From the NCBI GenBank assembly GCA_910578855.1, contig CAJTRV010000023.1, forward strand, positions 1-21,917: 21,917 bases of DNA. Reading direction: 5' to 3'. The notes beneath the pieces are model-generated. The model did no database searches and was not told the origin of the DNA. It saw only the letters and a list, made by a program, of their open reading frames with translations. Positions 1 to 7,017 of the stretch are shown piece by piece. The number at the start of each line of letters is the position of its first letter. The stretch's first letter is position 1. The translations under genes and the position numbers were made by a program. This DNA is from an uncultured Bacilli bacterium (GTDB taxonomy: Bacteria > Bacillota_I > Bacilli_A > RF39 > UBA660).

Positions 1-60
1 AAAAAGACTACTGGTATACTTTACAGTAATCTTTGTATACTTTTTCAGCAGTCTCCTGTT
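1..60. repeat. Imperfect hairpin at the left edge of the window
   Basis: AGACTACTG at 5-13 faces CAGCAGTCT at 46-54 (one G-T wobble), and the palindrome GTATAC occurs at both 14-19 and 35-40 inside those arms. Read on the minus strand the hairpin is followed by five T, so it could end a minus-strand transcript. It could also be the end of a decayed element, since the next 300 bases are degenerate. The window stops here, so what lies to the left is unknown. Confidence 0.35.
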
Positions 61-186
61 GTGGTAATCTTTTTTTGTGGGTTTGTTAATAACTAGCCAA
101 ATCTTATTATGTAGGAGAAAAAAGCAAAGAATATCAATATAATAAAAATATAGAAAATAAGGAACGGGAATAAAAGAGTTATTTTA

Positions 187-389
187 AGATATTACAGAAG
201 TAACATAGTGGTATACTAAAACGTGATGTGAAATAAACATTTATACAGAATATGGTAAAGGACTGTTATTGAAACTATCAAAAAAATTAACTGACAAATA
301 TGGAACTGGATTTAGTAGATCAAATCTTCAAAATATAAGACTATTTAATTTATATGGATAATGATAACGAAAGAAAATTTTATGAATAA
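187..389 (+). pseudogene. Decayed fragment of a DUF1016/YhcG-type nuclease gene
   Basis: The frame starting at 242 reads YTEYGKGLLLKLSKKLTDKY and then GTGFSRSNLQNIRLF before a stop at 359. This matches the DUF1016 N-terminal pattern (EYGKxLLxxLSxxLTxxFGxGFSxxNLxxxRxF) as I know it from YhcG-like proteins with a PDDEXK domain. There is no start codon: an in-frame TGA stands at 224. Upstream, near 187-225 in another frame, codons resembling the preceding AYRxVNxxMVxxYWNIG region are broken by stops. Downstream at 366-386, again in another frame, NERKFYE resembles the later ERxFYE segment, so the middle part is deleted. The fragment near 242-361 is well supported; the flanking pieces are inference. 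YhcG-type genes often travel with restriction-modification or toxin-like loci, so this may mark an old accessory insertion. Confidence 0.6.
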
Positions 390-398
390 AGATATATG

Positions 399-425
399 AA
401 AAAGGCTCAATCATAAGATTTTGCC
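399..425 (-). terminator. Weak terminator-like hairpin after the glycosyltransferase gene
   Basis: GGC at 404-406 pairs with GCC at 423-425 and AATC at 409-412 with GATT at 417-420, with two mismatches between. On the minus strand it is followed by five T (complement of 399-403). It lies about 30 bases past the minus-strand stop codon. The stem is imperfect, so this is only a candidate. Confidence 0.3.
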
Positions 426-456
426 GTAATGCTGTAATAAATTAATTGATCTATAA

Positions 457-1986
457 TTATGGTTTCTTTTGCCATAGAATATAACGATAACGTTTTTCTT
501 CATATTCCTGATTCATTCGGGAAACTTCTTTATAATTTCGCTTTAAGTATTTTGATTTGGTATCGTTGGTATAACGATTAATTATAGTTCTGGTAACGAT
601 AAAGTCAACTTTTTTATGTCGGATCATCTCATTTTGATCTTCAATATTATCTGGATATACTTCATCGGGAATATTGAGCTTTTGAAAGTAGCGATTGCTT
701 GGTAGAATATTACTTGCTAGATAGAAGCCACCATCTAAAAATTGATAGTTTAATAATGTCGGGTTCTTTGTTTGCTTGATAATCTTGGCAAACCGGTATT
801 GAACGAGATCTTCCCGTTTTACTCTTCCATTGATCATCTGAGTATTCTTACTTCCATAAAAAGTAACACAGAGTAGAAGAGTTGTTATGATAATAAACAA
901 TGCATCAGCGTTTTTACAGAGTAAACGGGGATAATAAGCTTGCATCCAAGATCCGAGGGAAATCAGTCCTAGAACGAGAAATGGCGTTAATATGAGGTAG
1001 TAGTAGCGAAATGAGACACCACCAGAGAAGACTCCTAGGCATAGAAAGAGGAACGTTATTAAGATGATGATTTTATGACTTCTCTTTTTTAGAATAGTTT
1101 GATCAAATAATAGAGTTGTAAAGCCAATGATAACAGGAATCCCAATTCCGGGATTTTGACCAAGAAAGCGAATTGGTTTGGCAATAACCATAATCATCTT
1201 GAGCAAGAAAGGTGAATGGACAGGATAGTAATGAATGTTAAAATAGATATAGCTTTCGAAGAAGGTATTTAAAGCACCGTGGTACATAAAGTAGAGAATC
1301 CAGGGAATGAGTGGTAGACTCATTCCAAAAAGGAAGATGAGACAGCTTATCATTGCTACTTTGTAGGCTTTCTTCGTAATTATAATAAAGAAGAGACACA
1401 TCATAAAGGCAAACCAGAACCCTAGCATTGAAAATTTAATTGTCATGACACAACCAGCCATAATTCCGTTGATAAGAAGCATTGACCTACTAGGAAATGT
1501 TTGGTTTTTGCGCAGGTACTTAACAAGAGAATAAAGGCTATACATTAGGAATGGGAGACAAAATTCTTCAGCGCTATCACCATGACTAAAGGCTGGTAGG
1601 GTAAGTATTAAAAAACTGATAATGGGAAGAGCAAAAAAGGCGAGTTCACGTTTTAGGTATAAATGGAGAAGTTGATAGGCATAATATAAGAAGAAGGCAA
1701 AGGAAATGACTTCAATTAGAAAGACACCAATAAAAGTGGTTTCTGAAATAAGAGCCGCGATGGTGTGATAGAAATAGAGTAATGGTCCTTTTTGATCAAA
1801 GAGATCAACATAGTATACCTTACCGTGTAGCATACCGCGACCGATGGTAAAAAAGCAATTGGCATCCATCCATTCATTTAGTGGATAGAGAAATGATGCT
1901 TTACTACATATCATCAAAAATAAAAAGGAAATGATAAGACAAAGAGTAAATAAGATACCTATTTGTTGAATCTGTTTCTGTTTCAT
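457..1986 (-). CDS. Multi-pass membrane glycosyltransferase of the GT-C/GT39 type
   Basis: A 509-residue protein with about ten or more hydrophobic segments, the first at residues 9-27. The first outer loop carries the GT-C signature, with an acidic residue after the first membrane segment (EWMDANCFF, D41) and the DLFDQKGPLL motif near residues 61-70; HGDSAEEF near 135-142 is a further conserved-looking acidic loop. Such enzymes transfer sugars from polyprenyl-phosphate donors to glycans on the outer membrane face; the acceptor here is unknown. I chose the ATG at 1986 because GAGGAAC lies a few bases upstream and an extended -10 (TGCTATAAT) lies just before that. The longer reading from 2073 would run through this promoter. 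The gene is alone and divergent from the tRNA operon. Confidence 0.8.
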   Translation of the reverse strand: MKQKQIQQIGILFTLCLIISFLFLMICSKASFLYPLNEWMDANCFFTIGRGMLHGKVYYVDLFDQKGPLLYFYHTIAALISETTFIGVFLIEVISFAFFLYYAYQLLHLYLKRELAFFALPIISFLILTLPAFSHGDSAEEFCLPFLMYSLYSLVKYLRKNQTFPSRSMLLINGIMAGCVMTIKFSMLGFWFAFMMCLFFIIITKKAYKVAMISCLIFLFGMSLPLIPWILYFMYHGALNTFFESYIYFNIHYYPVHSPFLLKMIMVIAKPIRFLGQNPGIGIPVIIGFTTLLFDQTILKKRSHKIIILITFLFLCLGVFSGGVSFRYYYLILTPFLVLGLISLGSWMQAYYPRLLCKNADALFIIITTLLLCVTFYGSKNTQMINGRVKREDLVQYRFAKIIKQTKNPTLLNYQFLDGGFYLASNILPSNRYFQKLNIPDEVYPDNIEDQNEMIRHKKVDFIVTRTIINRYTNDTKSKYLKRNYKEVSRMNQEYEEKRYRYILWQKKP

Positions 1987-2010
1987 ATAGTTCCTCGTTT
2001 CTGCATTAAT

Positions 2011-2019
2011 ATTATAGCA
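2011..2019 (-). promoter_or_regulatory. Extended -10 promoter of the glycosyltransferase gene
   Basis: On the minus strand TGCTATAAT (TGn plus TATAAT) lies 24 bases upstream of the chosen ATG at 1986. No good -35 is seen at the expected distance, which is common with an extended -10. Confidence 0.55.
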
Positions 2020-2066
2020 CGCTTCCTTTATTTTTATGACGATTCCTAAGAAAATTGATAAAATGA

Positions 2067-2095
2067 TTGACATAATTCTTAGAAATGTGTATATT
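2067..2095 (+). promoter_or_regulatory. Distal promoter (P1) of the tRNA operon
   Basis: TTGACA at 2067-2072, 17-base spacer, TATATT at 2090-2095: a strong sigma-A match. It points at the tRNA genes about 100 bases downstream, and no coding frame between them is convincing. It would give a tRNA precursor with a longer leader than P2. Confidence 0.65.
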
Positions 2096-2150
2096 ATTTA
2101 TGGAGGACAGACAAACAACCTAAAATTTGTAAAAAAATTAAAAAAAGTAC

Positions 2151-2179
2151 TTGTCAAAATCCCTAAAATAAGATATACT
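2151..2179 (+). promoter_or_regulatory. Proximal promoter (P2) of the tRNA operon
   Basis: TTGTCA at 2151-2156, 17-base spacer, TATACT at 2174-2179. Transcription would start near 2186, about 13 bases before the first tRNA, as usual for a tRNA operon. Confidence 0.75.
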
Positions 2180-2198
2180 GTAATAGTCATTTATAAAT

Positions 2199-2275
<77 letters not shown>

Positions 2276-2284
2276 TTTATATAT

Positions 2285-2361
2285 GCTTCTTTAGCTCAGT
2301 TGGTTAGAGCATCTGACTGTTAATCAGAGGGTCGTAGGTTCGAGTCCTACAAGAAGCGCCA
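2285..2361 (+). tRNA. tRNA-Asn (anticodon GTT)
   Basis: 77 bases with an encoded CCA end and a perfect acceptor stem GCTTCTT/AAGAAGC. The anticodon stem TCTGA/TCAGA closes the loop CTGTTAA with anticodon GTT at 2319-2321. The discriminator base is G. It follows tRNA-Ile after nine bases. Confidence 0.96.
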
Positions 2362-2368
2362 TTGTTTT

Positions 2369-2445
2369 GGTCCGTTGGTGAAGTGGTTTAACACACTGCC
2401 CTTTCACGGCAGCATTCATGGGTTCAAATCCCATACGGATCACCA
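2369..2445 (+). tRNA. tRNA-Glu (anticodon TTC)
   Basis: 77 bases with an encoded CCA end and acceptor stem GGTCCGT/ACGGATC (one G-T pair). The anticodon stem CTGCC/GGCAG closes the loop CTTTCAC with anticodon TTC at 2403-2405. The T-loop is TTCAAAT. It is the last gene of the operon, 11 bases before the terminator stem. Confidence 0.96.
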
Positions 2446-2456
2446 AATAAAAAAAT

Positions 2457-2488
2457 AATAACTTGTTTGATGGACAAGTTATTTTTTT
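2457..2488 (+). terminator. Rho-independent terminator of the tRNA operon
   Basis: A perfect 10-bp stem, AATAACTTGT at 2457-2466 and ACAAGTTATT at 2474-2483, with a 7-base loop and a T tract to 2488. Confidence 0.9.
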
Positions 2489-2513
2489 GTGCTTATTCCC
2501 TCTTTTAAAATGA

Positions 2514-2542
2514 TTGACTTATTTTGTAATATCGATTAAAAT
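2514..2542 (+). promoter_or_regulatory. Sigma-A promoter of rny
   Basis: TTGACT at 2514-2519, 17-base spacer, TAAAAT at 2537-2542, 46 bases upstream of the chosen rny start. Confidence 0.75.
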
Positions 2543-2587
2543 AAAGATAGGCATGATAATGTCTGTAATAGAAAAATGGAGGTATGT

Positions 2588-4141
2588 ATGGATCAAATAT
2601 TACTTTCCATTTTACTAGTCCTTGTTGGACTTTTTGTTGGAATTATTATTTCATTTATATTTCATTACTTAAAGGGTTCACTTGCAAATAAATCAGCGGA
2701 AAAAATTATCGAAAAAGCGAATAAAGAGGCTGATAAGATCAAGCGTGATTATTTGTTAGAAGCCAAAGAGGAAGCATATAAATTAAAAAAAGAGACAGAT
2801 AATACAATTAAAGAGAAAAAGAGTGAGATGAAAGAGGCTGAAGAACGCCTTCTTACCCGTGAGGGGAATATTGATCGGCGTGATTTGGCCCTTCAAAAAC
2901 GGGAGCAATTACTCGATGATAAAGAATTATCGATCTCAAAAAAACAAAAAGAAATTCAAGATGAATTAGTGGAAGTGGAAAACTTAAAAAAAGAACAAAT
3001 TAAGGAGTTAGAAAATATTGCCGGATTTAGTAAAAATGAGGCACGTCAACTAGTACTTAAAAAAGTCGAGGATATGATGACGTTAGAGATTGCCAGTTTG
3101 ATTAAAGACCGGGAAGCAGAGGCCAAGTTAGAGGTAGACAAAAAATCGAAAGAAATGTTGTTACATTGTATGCAGCGCTATGCCGCTGATGTGGCTGGAG
3201 AACAAACAGTTACGGTTGTAACATTACCAAATGATGAGATGAAAGGGCGAATTATCGGACGTGAAGGGCGCAATATTCGTACCATTGAAGCAGTAACCGG
3301 GGTTGATCTTATTATCGATGATACACCTGAAGCAATCGTGTTATCTAGTTTTGACCCATTACGGCGTGAGATTGCTCGGGTTACAGTGGAAACATTAATT
3401 AAGGATGGGCGAATTCATCCAACTCGGATTGAAGAGTTATACGCGAAAGTAAGTAGCGATATGAATGCTAAGATATTAGAGTATGGGAATAATGCCTTAT
3501 TTGAACTAGGAATTACTAAAGTAGATCCAGAATTGGTGGTGTTGATAGGGAAACTTCACTTCCGGACAAGTTATGGTCAGAATGCGCTTCGGCACTCGAT
3601 TGAAGTGGCTAACTTAGCTGGGTTGATGGCGAGCGAAATTGGCGAAAATGTCGTGTTGGCAAAACGTGCAGGGTTGTTACATGATATTGGTAAAGCGATC
3701 GACCATGAGATTGAAGGAAGTCATGTTGATATTGGAAGTGATATCGCTCATAAGTATAAAGAAAATGAGATTGTCATCAATGCGATTGAATCACATCATG
3801 GTGATACAGCGGCGACGAGTATGATCTCTAGTATTGTTGCGATTGCAGATGCGCTTTCAGCTAGCCGACCAGGGGCGCGCAATGACTCATTAGAAAACTA
3901 TGTGAAACGACTACAGGAATTAGAGAATATTGCTCGTGATGTAAAAGGGGTAGAGAAAACCTTTGCTGTTCAGGCAGGAAGAGAACTTCGTGTAATTGTT
4001 AAACCAAATGAAGTAAATGATCTAGAGAGCTTTAAGATTGCCCGTGATATTAAGAAGAAAATTGAGGATAATCTTCAGTATCCTGGTACTATTAAAGTTA
4101 CGGTTATTCGGGAAACAAGAGCTGTTGAAGAAGCAAAATAG
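2588..4141 (+). CDS. rny: Ribonuclease Y
   Basis: Membrane-anchored endoribonuclease that starts decay and processing of many mRNAs in Bacillota. The 517-residue protein has the full family layout and near-standard length (B. subtilis about 520): one N-terminal membrane segment (about 2-26), a long charged coiled coil (about 30-195), a KH domain with the GREG loop (about 224-227), and an HD domain whose metal-binding pair is H365-D366 in LLHDIGKAID, followed by ESHHGD. I chose the ATG at 2588 because GGAGG at 2578-2582 ends five bases before it. An in-frame ATG at 2576 would itself overlap that site. The gene has its own promoter and terminator, so it is a single-gene unit here. Confidence 0.97.
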   Translation: MDQILLSILLVLVGLFVGIIISFIFHYLKGSLANKSAEKIIEKANKEADKIKRDYLLEAKEEAYKLKKETDNTIKEKKSEMKEAEERLLTREGNIDRRDLALQKREQLLDDKELSISKKQKEIQDELVEVENLKKEQIKELENIAGFSKNEARQLVLKKVEDMMTLEIASLIKDREAEAKLEVDKKSKEMLLHCMQRYAADVAGEQTVTVVTLPNDEMKGRIIGREGRNIRTIEAVTGVDLIIDDTPEAIVLSSFDPLRREIARVTVETLIKDGRIHPTRIEELYAKVSSDMNAKILEYGNNALFELGITKVDPELVVLIGKLHFRTSYGQNALRHSIEVANLAGLMASEIGENVVLAKRAGLLHDIGKAIDHEIEGSHVDIGSDIAHKYKENEIVINAIESHHGDTAATSMISSIVAIADALSASRPGARNDSLENYVKRLQELENIARDVKGVEKTFAVQAGRELRVIVKPNEVNDLESFKIARDIKKKIEDNLQYPGTIKVTVIRETRAVEEAK

Positions 4142-4165
4142 TTATCGTTATGGTAACTTTTTTTT
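4140..4165 (+). terminator. Terminator of rny
   Basis: AGTTATC at 4140-4146 pairs with GGTAACT at 4152-4158 (one T-G pair) around a 5-base loop, followed by eight T. The stem begins inside the rny stop codon. Confidence 0.85.
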
Positions 4166-4189
4166 ATCAGGCAATTTTTACGAGAATGA

Positions 4190-4218
4190 TTGACGAATCC
4201 CTGAAAAGTGAGTATAAT
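4190..4218 (+). promoter_or_regulatory. Sigma-A promoter of the unknown membrane protein gene
   Basis: TTGACG at 4190-4195, 17-base spacer, TATAAT at 4213-4218, 24 bases before the chosen start. It lies inside the longer open frame from 4150, which argues against that upstream start. Confidence 0.85.
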
Positions 4219-4242
4219 ATGTGGCAAAAAGGGAGTGATACG

Positions 4243-5556
4243 ATGGATATCCAATTTCAATATCCGAAATTAAAAAGGAAAAAACAGCTATCAGCTGATC
4301 AAGTGTTAGATCAATCATTTTATATCAGTCGATTTAAGAAGATGCGGGTTAACCCTAGTTTACTACGGATGAATAAACGGCGCGTGAAACATGCGAAAAA
4401 ATATGGAATTTTGTTTCATCAACACAAAATCGGGGGAATTGAATTAGATCGTAAGTATGCGAAGCGCATACAGGTAGGAAAATATATTCCCGAGACCGAG
4501 TTAGAAAGTACGATGAATTCGCTTGTTGGGGAGAAACGTTATGGAATCTTTAAAGTGACACGTCAATTAGGGGCAATGCATAAACGAGATATTGCGACAG
4601 TAACCATTGAGAAAAGTAGTATGAAGGCAGCGGCCAATCCTCTTAAATTTGATCATTTTGATACAGGTCAGGTAGTGGATGGAAGTAGCTTTCGTTATTT
4701 AAATCAGGGACAGGAATATCGTTTGCAACCAGGAACTTATTTAAGTGTTCGTGATTTAGAAAAGTCACTTGAAAGGCGGGTTCAAATTACGTTGCCGGCC
4801 TCATTTACGAATTCATTAACTAAGATAAAAGCCTTGGGAAAACGATTTGGTAGTACTTGGAAACAAGTAGCAACACGTATCATATTTGAACCAGAACAAT
4901 CAGAAACTGAAAAGAACGTGGTGGCAGAAGTAACAGAACCAAGTCCAATTCCAACCTATGTAGCGCCACTTCATCGTTTTCGTGAGCAGATGAAGGTATG
5001 GAAGAAACCAGCAGCAATTTTAGGAACAGTGGCGGTTTTAGGATGTGGTGGTTTGGCTCTTGCGCCACAATCAAGTGATCCAGCACCAGAAAGGAATCGA
5101 GAAATTACGATCGCATCCCCTGCTGCAACTTTTCCGACTTATGATTTGGCTCCTAGTGAAGAAGAAATGGGAATATGTGCCGAAGAGCTTCGCATTGGCG
5201 ATGTGACAACGTTAACGGATACTACCCAGTATTATCGTGATTCTAGTTTAACTGGTCCCGGAGTTTCAGTCTTTAATTCCTATGTTAGTCCTGAGGATGA
5301 TAATCTCGTAAGTGCAGCTGCTATTATCGATCCTGTGGGGAATCTTGTTTGTGTGACTTATGAAGAAGGAACTCTTATGGCAGATCTCATTTATGAAGCT
5401 GATCAGTTAGGGGAAGGATACCAAGTGGTTGTCCATTATGGACCACTTACCGAAAACCAAAATATCGCTTGTAACCCTCATGAACTTGGTTGGGCTACCC
5501 TTGATAGTGTTAATCAGATTAAACAAAATCAAAAGATTTATACAAAAACTGTATAA
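4243..5556 (+). CDS. Unknown protein with one central membrane segment
   Basis: I do not recognise this 437-residue protein. The first ~250 residues are strongly basic (KRKK near 11-14, several Arg/Lys clusters to residue 75) and probably cytoplasmic. A single membrane segment runs about 256-276 after WKKP, and a mostly acidic part of ~160 residues follows, probably outside. Its last 120 residues, with alternating short hydrophobic runs and GWATLD near the end, could be a small beta-rich (SH3-like) domain, but that is a guess. Cysteines lie in or near the membrane segment (268) and outside at 312, 370 and 410. The start at 4243 follows GGGAG at 4231-4235 and a near-perfect promoter. The open frame reaches back to 4150 but would cross that promoter. 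Confidence 0.75.
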   Translation: MDIQFQYPKLKRKKQLSADQVLDQSFYISRFKKMRVNPSLLRMNKRRVKHAKKYGILFHQHKIGGIELDRKYAKRIQVGKYIPETELESTMNSLVGEKRYGIFKVTRQLGAMHKRDIATVTIEKSSMKAAANPLKFDHFDTGQVVDGSSFRYLNQGQEYRLQPGTYLSVRDLEKSLERRVQITLPASFTNSLTKIKALGKRFGSTWKQVATRIIFEPEQSETEKNVVAEVTEPSPIPTYVAPLHRFREQMKVWKKPAAILGTVAVLGCGGLALAPQSSDPAPERNREITIASPAATFPTYDLAPSEEEMGICAEELRIGDVTTLTDTTQYYRDSSLTGPGVSVFNSYVSPEDDNLVSAAAIIDPVGNLVCVTYEEGTLMADLIYEADQLGEGYQVVVHYGPLTENQNIACNPHELGWATLDSVNQIKQNQKIYTKTV

Positions 5557-5566
5557 ATCTTTTTTT
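5531..5566. terminator. Bidirectional terminator between convergent genes
   Basis: A perfect 10-bp stem, AGATTTATAC at 5534-5543 and GTATAAATCT at 5551-5560, has seven T on its right and four A on its left (T on the other strand). It contains the stop codon of the plus gene (5554-5556) and touches that of the minus gene (5565-5567), so it can serve both. Confidence 0.85.
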
Positions 5567-5813
5567 AACGATAATATGGATAGTATGGGTAGTAAGGATA
5601 TGGTCGATAATAATATGGTCGTGGATAGAACGCTGGAGCAAGTAGACCACCAGTAATTCCTCCTAAGACAAATGGGAATAAGAAACCACCAACACGGTCA
5701 TTATTTGATCCGTAATTTCCTGGTCTATTTCCAGGATAGCGTCCATAGCTACTACCATATGAATTATTCATATAGTTTGTTGATAATGGATAATTTCCAT
5801 AACTTGAATACAT
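5565..5813 (-). CDS. Small Tyr/Gly/Pro-rich protein, probable spore coat component
   Basis: An 82-residue protein with an N-terminal region rich in Tyr, Asn, Gly and Ser, a short hydrophobic Gly-rich stretch (GGFLFPFVLGGITGGLLAP, about 42-60), and a tail made almost only of Tyr, Pro and Arg. This composition is typical of small spore coat and crust proteins; no specific family is recognised. The start is backed by GGGGGA four bases upstream of the ATG. Upstream on the same strand, AC-16-CATATTATA matches the sigma-K consensus (AC then CATAnnnTA). The gene is convergent with the unknown membrane protein gene and divergent from the M29 peptidase gene. That it is real is fairly sure; the coat role is inference from composition and promoter. 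Confidence 0.72.
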   Translation of the reverse strand: MYSSYGNYPLSTNYMNNSYGSSYGRYPGNRPGNYGSNNDRVGGFLFPFVLGGITGGLLAPAFYPRPYYYRPYPYYPYYPYYR

Positions 5814-5832
5814 AAAATCCCCCTCTCATGGT

Positions 5833-5838
5833 TATAAT
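5833..5838 (+). promoter_or_regulatory. Possible -10 of the M29 aminopeptidase gene
   Basis: TATAAT lies 27 bases before the chosen ATG at 5866. No good -35 is seen 16-18 bases upstream, so the promoter is weak or needs another factor. Confidence 0.4.
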
Positions 5839-5859
5839 ATGTTAAGAATAGAAAAGAGT
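5833..5859 (-). promoter_or_regulatory. Sigma-K-like promoter of the coat-like gene
   Basis: On the minus strand AC (5859-5858), 16 bases, then CATATTATA (5841-5833), 19 bases before the ATG at 5813. The sigma-K consensus known from Bacillus is AC with a spacer of about 17 and CATAnnnTA. The same bases read TATAAT on the plus strand, so the -10 may be shared with the divergent peptidase gene. Confidence 0.5.
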
Positions 5860-5865
5860 GAAATA

Positions 5866-6972
5866 ATGAATAATAGATTAGAAAAATTAAGTGAAACGAT
5901 TGTAAATTATTCTTTAAACGTTCAAGCAGGTGAGACGGTTTTAATTAGTTGTAATGAGAAATGTCGACCACTAGTAAAACGCTTGATTGTCGATATTACG
6001 AAAATAGGCGGAATTCCCTTTGTCGATATGATGGATGATGAGATAAATGCACTGTTACTAGAACATACAACAGATAATAGAATTCCGTTTATTCAGGCAC
6101 GGAAACAATATGATGTCGATCACTATGATTGTTTTATTCATATTCGTTATACGCAAAATGAGTTTAACGATAAGAATGTTCCCAGTGAAATTCGTCAGAA
6201 AATTGGAAAGGCAACGGAGAAAATTGATGATATTAGAATTAATGAACGGCGTTGGGTCTTATTAAATTATCCATCACATATGGATGCGTTTAAAGCGCGT
6301 ATGACCAATGATGAGTTTTATAACTATGCACTTGATGTGATGAATGTCGATTATCAGGCCATGTATGAGAAGATCAAACCGCTTGAAGCGCTGATGCTTA
6401 AGACTGATAAAGTGCGTTTGGTAGCCCCAAATACCGATCTTACTTTTTCCATTAAAGATATTACGGTTGTTCCTTGTTGTGGCAAGAGTAATATTCCCGA
6501 TGGGGAAATCTTTACGGCCCCAGTTCGTGACTCGGTAAATGGAACAATTACCTATAATACACCTTGCCCTTATCAAGGAAATATTTATACGGGGGTTTCG
6601 TTAACGTTTGAAGATGGTAAGATTGTTGAATGTCATTGTAATGAAGACAATGAAGCTTTGAAAAAGATTTTTGATACTGATGAGGGAGCCCGCTATATTG
6701 GCGAGTTCTCCCTCGGTCTTAACCCGGAAATCATGGATCCAATGGGCGATATTCTCTATGATGAGAAGATCATTGGAAGTATTCATTTTACGCCAGGTCG
6801 TGCCTACGAGGAAGCTGATAATGGCAATACATCAGCGATTCACTGGGACATGGTCCTTGTGATGCTTGAAAACTATGGTGGGGGAGAAATCTATTTTGAC
6901 GATGTTTTAATTCGAAAAGATGGGTTATTCGTCTTAGATGAATTAAAAGCCCTTAATTATAACTTGAAATAA
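5866..6972 (+). CDS. M29 family metallo-aminopeptidase (AmpS-like)
   Basis: A 368-residue cytosolic zinc or cobalt aminopeptidase that removes N-terminal residues from peptides. The M29 metal-ligand series is in order: E214 in NIPDGEIFTAP, E280 in RYIGEFSLGLNP, H307 in SIHFTPGRAY, and H326 with D328 in SAIHWDM. Length is slightly below the usual ~370-410 residues. I chose the ATG at 5866, preceded by AAGAGTG, because the frame's earlier ATG at 5839 overlaps the likely -10 and has no ribosome binding site. It has a 26-base gap after the divergent coat-like gene's -10 element and is followed by the deacetylase-like gene, for which a separate promoter is visible. Confidence 0.9.
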   Translation: MNNRLEKLSETIVNYSLNVQAGETVLISCNEKCRPLVKRLIVDITKIGGIPFVDMMDDEINALLLEHTTDNRIPFIQARKQYDVDHYDCFIHIRYTQNEFNDKNVPSEIRQKIGKATEKIDDIRINERRWVLLNYPSHMDAFKARMTNDEFYNYALDVMNVDYQAMYEKIKPLEALMLKTDKVRLVAPNTDLTFSIKDITVVPCCGKSNIPDGEIFTAPVRDSVNGTITYNTPCPYQGNIYTGVSLTFEDGKIVECHCNEDNEALKKIFDTDEGARYIGEFSLGLNPEIMDPMGDILYDEKIIGSIHFTPGRAYEEADNGNTSAIHWDMVLVMLENYGGGEIYFDDVLIRKDGLFVLDELKALNYNLK

Positions 6973-7001
6973 GCATAACCTTTTTTTCTTCTTCATATAG
7001 T
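6973..7001 (+). promoter_or_regulatory. Sigma-E-like promoter of the deacetylase-like gene
   Basis: GCATAAC at 6973-6979, 14 bases, CATATAGT at 6994-7001, 17 bases before the ATG. The Bacillus sigma-E consensus is a -35 around ATATT, about 14 bases, and CATACAnT. The -35 core ATA and six of eight -10 bases match. The spacing is the same as at the spoVID promoter in this window. Confidence 0.45.
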
Positions 7002-7017
7002 TAGATAGGTGAACTAG

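Noticed and set aside
1987..2073. N-terminal extension of the glycosyltransferase frame
   Set aside because: It contains the extended -10 element, and a good ribosome binding site precedes the inner ATG at 1986.
2457..2488. Riboswitch or T-box reading of the hairpin before rny
   Set aside because: It is a simple 10-bp terminator after tRNA-Glu, and the rny promoter lies downstream of it.
4150..4242. N-terminal extension of the unknown membrane protein
   Set aside because: The frame covers the rny terminator end and a near-perfect promoter; the ATG at 4243 has its own GGGAG.
5429..5656. Plus-strand frame overlapping the end of the membrane protein and the coat-like gene
   Set aside because: It has no ribosome binding site, crosses a strong terminator, and is a shadow of two better-supported genes.
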